Shown here piece by piece: positions 24,766-36,900 of a stretch of DNA of 64,000 nucleotides. The DNA comes from Synchiropus splendidus (Eukaryota > Chordata > Actinopteri > Syngnathiformes > Callionymidae). The position numbers were made by a program, and so were the translations under genes. The notes beneath the pieces were generated by a model, which saw nothing but the letters and a program-made list of their open reading frames with translations, searched no databases and was not told the origin of the DNA. The DNA is taken from positions 7,827,501-7,891,500 of the forward strand of contig NC_071340.1 of NCBI RefSeq assembly GCF_027744825.2, written 5' to 3'. Position 1 is the first letter of the stretch, and every line of letters starts with the position of its first letter.

Positions 24766-25471
24766 TAGCACTGAACATTCACCCACTGAAAGTCATCCCT
24801 GACATAGGGAAGGAGGTGCCTGTTGTTTATTAACCAGTATTTTTTTTTTTATTTCGTGCTGCTGGTTCCGTTGAACAGAAAAAAAAAGTTTCATATGTTC
24901 CAAGCGTCATGATAATATCAGGATGACCGGTTTGTATTACTGTGCTCAACTAGGCCAGCGTGAACAGAAAAAGAAATTCTGTAAGTGAGGAGAGAGAGCG
25001 CTCAGTCACCCAGTAGTGACAGGAATGGAACAGCTGCCTCCATGAGCAGAGACACGTCACTCGTGGTGGGTCAGGACCCTGGTCTCGTTTCTCTGGAGGT
25101 TTTAAGGGCCAACATTGCTCTGACCAGAATCAGATGGAGAAAGTTTTTTTCCTCTCTATCCTGGCTAATCTGTCAGAAGAAAAAAATAAACAAGATTTCA
25201 TATACAATGTTGTATGATGTTGCTGCTGATCCAATTCATCAGCAAACATGGAGTGAAGTTAGTTAGTATTCAGTGCAAAACTATGTTGAATAAACATAAC
25301 AAATTATCAAGCAATTCAATCAAATTTGTGAGTGTTTGGAATGAAAAATGAAAATATTCGTAGATAACGTGTTCATTTTATACAACAACACAGCAGTTGT
25401 CCACAGTTTGTGGAACTTACTTAATAGTTCAATTGTTTGTCCTCTCGTTCCAAGCAAAATGTGCCTCTTTC

Positions 25472-26371
25472 CAGTGACGTGCGACTTCATAACAATCAGA
25501 TTTCCAAACACATGAACCCTACACAGTAGTCTATTCACCATTTGAATAGCAGCAGTTAACAGGTTATTTTTAAAATCCCATATCAGCTTTTTCACATACA
25601 AACTGTAGTATGCAAAAAGAACATGTAATTAAAACATCAACAACAACAACAACAAACGTTATTATGGTCTTACCTTACTTCCTGCTTCGACTGAAAGTCC
25701 AGTTGAGAACATTGTTTGAGTCTAGATCTGTAATCCTCTATTTTGAAAGTAAAGCCAAATTAGAAGAAAAAAAATAAATGGATAGCTGCATTTGACTTAC
25801 TGACTGTAGACTGCCGTTTGTTGTCACGTGTTCTATTGTTGTCTGTTCTTATCTGTTGTCACAAGAAGAATCCCTGGGATCACAAGTGCCCCCTACCATG
25901 AGGCAGGAGAACTGCGTGCCTCACTTTGTGGCTTTTCGCGACCGTTTTATGATCGCTCAGCGCAAGAAACTAATAACACACATACAGTTGTTGACAAAAA
26001 ACACTGTTCATTGTACACATCAGCTGATATATAATAGAAATTTGGTTCGTATCGCAAAAGTGTTTGAACATTTTAATAGCGATATACAGAGAGACAGCAA
26101 TACGTTCTCACTGCATGCCAGCACAGTTAGTCGAGTTAATGCGCCATCTATGGTGAGGCTCAGCAGGTGGCTGCCTCGCCGCGCTTCTCTTCTCAGTATT
26201 TGAATGGTAAATATGAAAATTCAGTCATTTTGAATAAAAACCTAAAACTGGTGAAATAAAAAAAACATTCATTCACAGTGTAAATCAGTGGATTTATATA
26301 AACATTTAGTATATTTTTTCATTTTTTTTTCTTTCAGGGCCTCACCTGCCTCCCCTGACTGCATGTCACTG
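25472..26371. mobile_element. hAT-type element with perfect 8-bp target duplication
   Basis: A 900-bp element with termini CAGTGACGTGC and, read on the minus strand from the right end, CAGTGACATGC. Identical 8-bp repeats CCTCTTTC flank it at 25464-25471 and 26372-26379. The only sizeable internal open frames (68 and 115 codons, 25828-26203) do not look like a transposase. It is therefore non-autonomous, and lies in inferred npffr2 intron 1. Confidence 0.9.
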
Positions 26372-26549
26372 CCTCTTTCATTTTCATCAGTTCTCAAGTA
26401 TCAACTCCAAATCTGCCGCTCAACACCTCTCCCTCACAAGGTGTGACAGGCGTGTCAGTAACCTCACTCACGCCCTGATGCTCAGTGTCAGTGTCAATAT
26501 AAAGGGAAACAGAACCAAACAAAACCCTCAGAGTGCTCAGATCAGAGGA

Positions 26550-26755
26550 AGCAGAGTCAGGGTTGAAGAACGGTTGGGTGTGACACCAGATTGGAGGGGC
26601 ACCACATGTGGTGAGGTTTGGAGAGCGGGTGAGCTGAGCCAGGTGGTTTGGACACGTGGTGAGGAGAGACAGTGTTGGAGATGGAACCATGAGCTTGACA
26701 TGAAGACCATAGGTATAGGTGAGCCTCCAGAAGAAGAAATAGAGAAAGAATAAGC
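26550..26755 (+). pseudogene. LINE C-terminal fragment (RWFGHV motif)
   Basis: One frame at 26641-26673 reads RWFGHVVRRDS, a motif typical of the extreme C-terminus of many animal non-LTR retrotransposon polymerases. Adjoining sequence (GGTTGGGTGTGACACC, GAGGTTTGGAGAGCGGG) fits the same conserved tail in degraded form. Only about 200 bp remains. Confidence 0.6.
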
Positions 26756-27250
26756 GTGTCGACTGTCACTTCTAAGTATAGAATTATTATAATAACAATA
26801 GTATTCATAGATTACAGTTATTTCCCCATTTAAACTAGACCTTGGCTTGAAACTTTGATACTCGCTTTTAGACAATCTCACTGAGATGGCGTGTTTTTGG
26901 TAGGTGGATTTGCTGAAGTGTTGCTGTGTGACGTGTTATTTATCCTGACACTTTGACAACACTGTTTCTTGGATCACATCAATATGTCACTGACAAATCT
27001 CTGTAATCGAGTGTATTGTACGTTGAAGGTTTTATAAATGGACCGGGATCAAGCCAACATCGGCAAATCATTCCATTTCACTAATGCTTTATTATCCCAT
27101 TTTGTTGTCTCAAGGTTCGCTGCCCTCATATTTACACCCACAGGGCTTCACAAAATGGTCCGTGCTTTGAACTGATCAACAAGAATGGCAATTGTAGCTG
27201 TTGCCTGTTGATGTCGCACACTCATGCGCCCTCTCTTTTTCAGGTTTAAA

Positions 27251-27575
27251 ATGAACGAAGGATTGGAAAACTTCACTCAACTCTATGACAACTGGACTTA
27301 TTTCAACTCCTCCGGGGAGCCTTCGCCATCCAGGAGCAACATCACCTATGTTGGATTTTACCTCCACCAGCCCTCCACCGCCGCCATCTTCATCGTGTCC
27401 TATCTGCTGATTTTCCTTGTGTGCATGGTGGGGAATGGAGTGGTGTGCTTTATCGTGCTGCGGAGCAAGAACATGCGGACGGTCACCAACTTGTTCATTC
27501 TGAACTTGGCTGTCAGCGACCTGCTGGTGGGGATCTTCTGCATGCCCACAACGCTGCTGGACAACATCATTACAG
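27251..27575 (+). CDS. npffr2: npffr2 coding exon 1: N-terminus, TM1, TM2
   Basis: Encodes residues 1-108 plus the first base of Gly109. It covers the glycosylated extracellular N-terminus, TM1 (about 44-68) and TM2 (about 78-100), and ends at the [11 protein letters not shown] motif. The exon begins at a splice acceptor: a pyrimidine run ends in CAG at 27241-27243, so transcript sequence starts at 27244 and the ATG lies 7 nt in, with A at -3. An earlier in-frame ATG at 27224 lies inside the polypyrimidine/acceptor region and is probably intronic. The donor is ACAG|GTGAGC at 27575/27576. Upstream in-frame sequence from 27244 stays open, so an alternative upstream exon could in principle extend the N-terminus, as in the long human form. 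Confidence 0.96.
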
Positions 27576-30500
27576 GTGAGCACATAGCGTGCCCAAACAG
27601 TTGTGCCAATAGCACGGTTAACCAATGAGACACCTGCGGAATCCAAATCAGATTTTTATGGATCATGAATTAATAACACTTCGGCTCTTGGCTTGAGTTA
27701 TGTCTCTCGCGTGAGTTTCCAGGCGAGCTGAAGGTTGAAGTGAGCAAGCTTTTCTTGGAAGCCATTCAACAACAAGTCCCCCAAGAGCTCAAAATCCCCG
27801 AAAAGAAAGCTGCCTTAATCCATGCATCCCTATTAATCCATCTGACAACCGTGTCTGAATGAATGGATTATTAAAGTAAAGCGCAAAATGCATCTGAACG
27901 GTGTGAACAATTGAGATTTAGCATTTGAGAACAGACAGAAGCGACCAAACCTGCAGTCAGCCTGCCCTCTGGTGAGTTCCTCCGCTCACATCAACCTGAC
28001 TGTTTGTTGACGCCTCTTTGTGACTGACCGCCAGCAACTATTGAATGTTAAATAAGTAAGTGCACCAGTGGCTGCTGGACAGCAGCTGGGGGGAGAATAG
28101 AATGCAGGCTCTGGAAACTACATAGTGATTCAGTTGGCTGATTCATGGGAGTCGTACTTGTGGGAGCCAAATTAATTGCCACCAGCGCCGAAACTGAAAT
28201 TGTGGCTGAAAGCAGCCTGTGTTTGTCACTGCAAATGAGAAGAAACGGAATACTCAAAATCTCAATAGAATATTTAGATCCATTTGGCAGTCAACATTGA
28301 TGGGGATGAGACTGATGAGAAAAACAATAAACAAAGGTAACTCAAGATGCACAAAGAAACAAAAAGAAACGTGGAGAGATGAAGAAACACATTACAAAGC
28401 GTTTGACTCTAATACGCTGTTTTGGCCAAATTCAACCTTGAAGCTCCTGAATTGAATGAAAAGCAGAAAATGTATGAGCAGGAAAGCGCAGGACGGAACA
28501 AGGTTAGAAGTTATGAATACCACAATATTTATGTTGGTTAAACAAACATAAAAACATGTAGCAGATTGCAGAGTGGTCTGGGACGATGAATCTGAATGGA
28601 CTTACCGAGATATTTTTGTATTTCATTCAAAGTGAATTCATTCTGAGTGATGTGATGTTTGCTCACTTGTACTTGCTGTCTGTTGCGAGGACGTCACCAC
28701 GCTAGCTCAAGTGGCGGGTCATGTTCATCGATGCACATCGCTGGTATCTGAGCAAGCGACAGATCGGTGGTGGAACTTGACAAAAAGGGGAGGAGATGCC
28801 ATCTTGTCTGACAAGCAGTTCTCCGTGGAAACATGGGTGGAAAAGAAGGACTCCTGCTGGAAACACATAGATAAAGGAGCATTTTTAATTTTTCAGAAGA
28901 TTGAGAGCGAGGGTCAGATCAAACCGCTTCTGGCCATGACACATCAACTTAAATGAAAAGGGAATGCTCAAGAAAAGCATGTCAGCATGTTTGCTAATCT
29001 TCACACAGCGTGTTAATGTATAAAGATCACATTAATTTACTGACAAGCTGCTGATCCTTGTAGCTGGAGAGTTTGCTGTACATTGTCAGCTCAGTAGGGA
29101 CAGAGGAATCACTTACATAGACAGTAAACTGCAGTCTGCATTTATGACTGTACCTATATAGAGATACCCAGATGTTTAGTTAGCTTGTCAGTTTGCTCAA
29201 ACCAATGGAGACGTAAAACTCTCCACTCAAATCCAATAGCTTTCCAAGAGAGCTGCAGCCCAGCAGAATCACAGGTCCCTCAACAAGAAAAGAAAAAATA
29301 GACTATCAAAGAGCAATGAACGCAACATATCCTTTCAGTACTGAGGAAATGCTGACACCATTCCATCGTAAAAGTTGCTAAAGCATTGGGTAAAGAGCTC
29401 CACATGAAGTTTCATAAGATATAGCACCAACACTGCTCCTTTAGGGCGGACATTCACAAACGCACACTTTCCCACCGCAGGTTTTAATATGCAACCATCA
29501 CACAGACTTTTTTCCAATGTTTTTTAGCTGAGTGTGTGTTGCACAGCTAGATGACAATTTATTGAGCCAAAATCCAATATTCCATACTTTCCATATCACG
29601 CGCCGCATCTACACACAGTATAGAGCACATGTTCTGCTGATGAGTGGTTTAGAGAGGCTCAGACAGACAAGAAGCAGATTAGAAACCAGTATATCAGAGG
29701 GACTTCTCATGTAGAAAAGCTTGGCGATACAATTGTGGAGAGCAGATGATGTGGGCACATGGAGATGTGAGACTGTGGTTAGGAGGATAGGTGTGGACTG
29801 TGGAGGATAGGTGTGACTAGGGAGGGTGATCAAGATAGGTTTAGGTGGAGGAGGCTGGCGGGAAATACTGGAAGACATGTTGGGAGATTCTGCTGTCTAG
29901 ATGCCACGTTCTTCAGCAATGATTTTTACTGAAATAGAGGTGGAGAACACTTGTTGCACGTGATTTTGCTTCTGAACTTGGAAACGGCCTTCACCGAGGA
30001 CACAAGGAGGAGCTGCAAAAATCATATACTCTCAATTTCACTGAAACATATTTTGGTATTTGATGGGGCATTCAGGACAAGTGTGCTTATAAGATATATT
30101 TGCTCTGCCCACAACAGTAATGCGGCTCCGGTTTCTCCTGAGTGTACGTAAAATTATGTTACAGGTTTTCACCACATTGGGGCCAACATTTGTTTTTCGT
30201 TCATACGTGGATCAGTATCGGGTATTATATAACAATAATAATAATATAGAATTTTTGTGATGGTTTCCACTTTTTTCTGGCTTGAGCACCAGCCATCCAA
30301 AATGTCTGCTGTGCAACTGTGCAGATAAATTGGGATAACTGAATTCCCAGGGCGTTGAATGCTTGAGAGGTCCTTTTAGTGTTGATATATTTTTTATTAA
30401 ACTCTGTGATGGAACAAAGGAATGACGATCAGATGCAAAACGTCTTTATCCATCACACTGGCCGTCATAAAGGGAGCTGAAGACAGATCAGATCATGGCA

Positions 30501-33500
30501 CCGTCTATATTTTCTCCCCATACACGCTGGGTCTCTGACTGAGTCTCACAGTAGGGGTTCCCTCCAAGATCCACAGAGGTCTTGGATCGGGCTGTCTCTT
30601 CAAGATGTTTGAACCTTTCTGCAGCTCACACACAGACAGACATATACTGTGAACTACCCATGTTGCTCAGACGGTTTGAGAGTACTACGTGGAGTGAAAA
30701 AAATGTGACGTACAGTAAAGTCAGAAAACTGTTTCTTTGTACCACACTAAATGCATATTTCATCATCTTGTCGATGGGTATAAATAGTGCCAAAGATGGT
30801 ATGGACAAGTGAAAACAAAACACAGCACCATTCAAAAGCCATTCAGACATCTGCATCCTTGAAAATCGTGTTTTTTTTTTGGCAACCGTGTTTGTAATTA
30901 CTCTCCCTAGTCTAATCTAAAAGTCATTGATGGAGAAATGGAGAAACGCCACCGTGAAGTCAACTGCCACAAATTACTTCTGTCAGTAATGGTTGTACTA
31001 TTCACAGCCACACTCACAGTCTGAGCTAAGGTTTTGTGTGCTTGGTTTTTATCAGAATAAGAACCATGTAGCGGCTCAGAACAGGGCTATTGAATATGAT
31101 GGCAATAATTTTTGCGTTTTAGCTTTTCTTTGTGCCTCTCCTAAGACCTTGACCGTTCTTAGTGTTAGTGTTGTGCATTTGCACCTGCTTCTATTCCCAC
31201 TTTTATCATCAGAGCAGATCGATTTCTCTCCTCCAGAAATTCAGTTAAGTGTCCGTTCTGAATTCACTTTACTGCACTCCTTCCAGAGTTTCCTCATATA
31301 CCTATAGCAGTATGTTCCTGTAGGAAAAAAAATGCATCTGCGCTCTGACTATCTGAAACTGTGAAACTTGGTGATTGACGTACTCCTGTATATCTCCATA
31401 GTCCAGGACGTTAATTAAGATATGGGATTTATTTATTCATTTATACATTCATAGACATCTACATACATAGCACATGAACTGCTCAGAAAATACAATTTAA
31501 ATCAGGATATATGAGAGACTCAACAGAACTGAACAGTGAAGCAATATCAACTTCGAAGTTCAGGCATCACAAAGCGACCACAGCCTTGATCTGAGGCATT
31601 TGTGTAGTTCAACATAGTTAATGTACAAGAAAGAAATCAATTAAAAATATGAATAAATACATATATTATTATTTTAGAAGACACTGTGTCTGTTAATCTA
31701 TTTAGTCTGGAGGTGTAATTGAGTTAAGGTATAGACACTAGTGGACTGCACCCCAACATAGGTCCACATATTGTCCATTTTATATCACCTAAATATCACA
31801 TTTATCACATATGGCTGTGAACTCCGGTATTGAGAGTGAAAGTCACATTGTGCTGCATCCATGAAAGATTCCGCCTGGTTCCTTAAAAGCCAGCGAATGG
31901 TGCTCCGTAATATCACCTGGACGAGGCATGTCAATGAGTTGTATCTCTACTCACCATCGATACCACGAGGCTCGGTGGTATCTGAGCTGTGGGGTCAGAG
32001 GTCACTTCCTGAAAGCTGTACATCCGCGACAGGAAAACTGATGATGGTTATGAGAATACCACTGCCCTCAGTGTCATGCTCATCGAATTCCCATTTGAAA
32101 GTGGCCGCAGGTGAAACCATCACGTACAGTTATGAGACTGTATGCTTTTATTGCCTAACAATGATACAAATAATTCAAGTACCCAATGATCCTGTCTTTA
32201 TTTGGACAGAGTCTTTGCTGTACACAAGTAAATGTAATACAACACGCTTCAGGTTTAAAAATGAAAGCTGCAATGACCCTGAATGTGTGCAGGAAGACAA
32301 CATGCTCGTCCGCATTCAGAATGAAGGCTCAAAAAAGGACTGGTCCGCAGCACCTCAGAGTGGGTGGTCCGATGTGAAGGGCCACCCGAGGCATCATTAC
32401 ATAATCCGTCATTATCACATGGGTGCTTACACGCCACCACTGACTGCTACACAATTCAAACGGAGGCAAACTAGGTCTCGTGTATAGACCTGCATTGATC
32501 TTGTGTGTTTTCCCACGCTGTCATGTCACCTTTTCGAGCCCCATTGTTATGTGGGTAGATTTACGTGGACGGCATCTTGGCTTTTTGAAACGTGAAGGCT
32601 ACTGTAGTTGTTATTGTACAAGACAGTTGAGTTGCTCCTAACACTAGACGGGGAGAAATTCTTACACAGTGGACCTTAAAGCAAACAAAGGCTTTCTAGC
32701 TGGACTCAAAGAGATCGGATGCCTTCATGTGAAGAAAATGAGCTGTTAAGTATCTCGGTCAAAGGCGTTCAAATTCTCATCTGCTGATCAATAGAGTATG
32801 AGGGGGAAACGTCTCCCTGCGTCAATAATGTGTGAGGAAGTGTGCTCCAGATATTGGCTCCTCCCTGAGGGAAGTTATTACAGATAGAAAGCGGTTTGCT
32901 GCCCACGTCTAAACGTAGCTTTGGGTATCACACTACCAAGTCATAGCAGTTAAGTCAAGACTGATGTGCTACATCAAAAAAAGTCATATCTTGAGATGAA
33001 TCAATATTTTCGGTCCACATTGAATTAATGCTGAGAAGCCAATGGCATCGCTCCAGGTGTCTTCCCTTTCGAAGAAGTTTTATTTGGCACCTCTATATTC
33101 AGACGACCAGCAGACAGACTGTCATGACCACGTATAAGGACCTGAAATAATTTAGATGGTCGATAACTGGCTGATGTATTGGAAGGGCTTGAATGTTCAG
33201 TTTCTTTTGTTATTATTGCCATGTAATGAAATTACTTTGAGTGAGGTCCCAGGCAGGGTTCATCCAGGTAATGAAAAATGTCAACCGCAATATGCACAAC
33301 ATCTGTCGATCCATTCCTGAGCGAACATTGCTTTTCGTAAATGTCAATCTCGTGTTAGAAAAAGGGTCAGACACCCTAATATTCCATTGGAGCTTCAGCT
33401 TTAGATTACGTTTCTTGCTTCTGCAGTGTCACCAGATTTGTTTCCAAGGTCGGGTTTTTCCAAGATGCTGTATCGACGGAGAGTCTGGCGCCCACTACAC

Positions 33501-36500
33501 AAAAGCCTTGTCCAGCACATCCTGAATATTCTCAGTTGGACTGCAGTCTGGGCTTCATGGTGACTATCCATGTGTGAAACGACGCATCGTGTGCCACTCT
33601 TTAAATTTGACTGGAATGAATCATTGTCATCTGAGAATTTGAACCTGCCATCATTGAAGAAAAAAATTCCTGGATGAAATACCCCGGTCATTCTGCTCCT
33701 CTGGCCGCATTCTTTGGCCACACAATGTTGCGACATACATACCTGATGTTTTTGTCTTACTGGCGGTAAAAGCTATAATATGTATTTAGCATCTCATTAT
33801 TTAACATTACTGAAAAATGCATCACTCTGTGATCCAAGTTGTATCTACGTTTACTAGGGCTTCCACTGAAAGTAAATTTTTCTAACTACGAATGACTTTA
33901 CCTTGTCACAGAAAGCTAGTGCCAGTGTCATTTCTAAACCTTCAAAACCCCGCGAGTTCAATTATTCATCGTCTTTGAGATGCTATCTTTGTTGTTGGTG
34001 CTCACAGATGAAGGTTTAGTGAGACTGTTTGGTTTTCAAAGCGCAGTAAAGCGCCTTTGCTTTATTATTTAGATCATTTGTGTCATCTCAAGTTCTTTAG
34101 TGTCAACATTTGCTATAGGCCCCGACAGAGCTCATTTAAAACTAGGTCAACAGCTTCAACAGCCAATAATAGAATCATCAGAATAGTAAGCACTTCCTGT
34201 GCCACCTGGGTTCAGGTTCCAGAAGTCTTTGAAGACTTGTCTTCTTAGAAGTCGAAACAAACACACAATTTTACACAAAATACACGACGCTGGTGAGCAG
34301 TGATCACAAGCCAAAGTCACCTGAACAAGGTGCGATGCCAAAAGCTGAGCAGAGGCGTAGTGATGGGCTGAAGTTTATAAAACTCTATCAACATTTTCTG
34401 AGCCCGCTCGAGGCACGCTCAACTCTATCGGCTTTATCTTTGAGCCATCAATGAAGCTTCGCATAAATTTTCAACTGAAAACACCAATGACTGAGCACTG
34501 AACACGAGTGGTTCCTGAAGTGGGATCGTTCTATTAGGTCAGCACCCAAGGCACTGAGCAGTGCTCGCTGATGCACACCCGATACTGATCCACGTATGAA
34601 CGAAAAAAAAAATAATGTTGGCCCCAATGTGGTGAAAACCTGTAACATAATTTTACGTATACTCAGGAGAAACCAGAGCCGCATTACTGTTGTGGGCGGA
34701 GCAAATGACTATGGTGTAAAGAAGATTTCTTAATTATTGCCACTTTTCTGCAAAAAAAAAAGTTATTCACTTTGTTTAAGACAAAGGAAACTGCCGCTGA
34801 TAATACAACTGGCCTTTTAGTGAGAGTGATATCTACGACATTTGTAATAGTGATGGGTAGATGAGGTATCATGAAACGGTGTCCTGATTTTCAGAGGTCA
34901 CCAGATGGAGTCATCTGCTGTAAAATGTTTGAACTTGAACAACCTATTCAGTGAGAATTTCTAAACCAAGAGCGCCATCTAGTGGCCTCTGAAAATCTGT
35001 TTCACTCTGCAATACTGTTTCATGATACCTATCAACCCATCACTAATTTATTAGCAAGTGTCTTTCTCAACAGCAGAAAATTCTGAGCGGAAAGCTGGAT
35101 TGAGACAATGGACAGTCCTTGGATCGCAGCCTCTAAAAATAATCTACCTCTTTACACATTCCCTGCTTCAGTGTGTATCCTCTGAAAGAACATTTTCACG
35201 CTAACTTGTTGTCAAATGTGTGATTTGTCTCAGATGAAGTGTGGCACACACTCATAGCAAAGGGAAATAGGAATTTCAATAAACATTGTTTGCTTCACTG
35301 AAATTCATGACAGATGTTTGGACATGTATCAGAAGGCGTAATAGCAATGGCAGCAGTGGCACTGATGTTTCACACCTGTTCATTCAGTTTTGTTTAGGGA
35401 TGCTGTGATCAGGGTTTTTGCTGCCAGTCACGATACCAGTGCCGATCACCACCGGTCACTGATACCGATCACATAGATTGACATTGGATTTGTAATCTGA
35501 CTGATGAGACTTTCTGTGTACGTGATGTGAAAAAATGAACCACTGAATCATTTTAATTCAGACATGTTTTCATAAACCTCTTCAAGGAGGCAAAAAATAG
35601 AATAGAATAGCATATATTCTGTCAAAATGACGACTGAAAAACCTTCAATTCGACGTGAGACGTCTCAGTTTGGTGAAAGTTTTGTTTGAAAGTTTCCATT
35701 CCAGATGTTTTCAGTTTCATATTCAGGTGGCTAACGAATGCCGCAACTGACTTGGAAACGGAGACAAATTCGGTTGTTTCTGTCTCCACATGAACGACAC
35801 CTGAGAAAAATCTAGCTCAGTGAAACTAATGATTATTTCTTGGGCAATTAGCTGAGCGTTTTGAATGTCACGTCTGGACCGATGAGTGTTGCTAAGCGTC
35901 AGCTGCGCTAACATCCTGCTGCTGAGGAACCAGCGCTCTCACTTTCATGATCCTGGAAAACTGTCTGTGCTCCGTGATGCGCTGGTGTTTAAAATGACTC
36001 ATTAAATTTTAACGTGCTTCCCTGCACAGCAGTTTCCTGTGCATGTGCTGCAGGATGCAAACTTTAAATGACGATTGAAAGAACCTCCACAGCAGACATG
36101 CTGCTTCTGAGTGAGCTGCGACTAGGGAGGAGCGTTCATCTGCGCTACGGCTGTCACACGTGACCAGTTGTTATGATCGGCAGTAACATTTAGTGATCGG
36201 CATTTACCGATCACGGTGATATCGGCCGATCATGATTGGTCTCCAATCGATCTGAGAATCCTTAGTTTCATTACATTACTTCCTATAACACAAGATATCC
36301 TGATTGTACTGTTACTCCAGCGCCCACGTGGAGTCTCTGGCTCCCCTGAGCGAAAATGAAAAAACATGCTTCAGGGATGTCATAACTCATCCTTGCTTGT
36401 GAAAGTATACATTCAACCACTTATAGTATCCTCTCAAGCCAAGACCTTTTCATCAAATTATTAATTTATGACTGTTTTATTTTAGGAGGCCACAGTGTGG

Positions 36501-36823
36501 CGAGTCTCCAGCTTATAGTTTATATTTGCCGTGTTGGTCAGTACTTTTTTGAGTTTCGCTAAACGTCAGAGCCACATACAGGACAATCGCAGGCCTTCTC
36601 TGTGTGAGGTTTTAATCCTTGCTCCATGCATTCCTCCAGGCACTCCAGTTTCCTCTCGCAGTGAAAACACGTACTGCGATTATCTCAGGACTGTATTGTG
36701 CCTGAAGGGATCCCTCACACTGTACTCAAGATCGAGGAAGCTCATGCTGCGGCTGCAGCATGAACCACCACGGCACCGTGCGCCCTGTTTTGAAATGTGC
36801 TTCATAATTTTTGTGGTGACTAG

Positions 36824-36900
<77 letters not shown>

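Larger units (their letters stand above)
13617..27243 (+). other. npffr2: Inferred npffr2 intron 1 (5' UTR intron)
   Basis: This interval lies between the candidate first exon and the first coding exon. It holds two hAT elements with target duplications (22617-23592, 25472-26371), a LINE 3' tail (about 26550-26755), one copy of a dispersed repeat (20669-20729) and short simple repeats. No conserved-looking coding segment was recognised. The boundaries are solid at the 3' acceptor and inferred at the 5' donor. Confidence 0.45.

Noticed and set aside
27224..27250. Upstream in-frame ATG as the npffr2 start
   Set aside because: The added codons are encoded by the polypyrimidine tract and CAG of a splice acceptor, so they are probably intronic.
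27176..27646. 156-codon minus-strand frame
   Set aside because: It is the antisense shadow of npffr2 coding exon 1.
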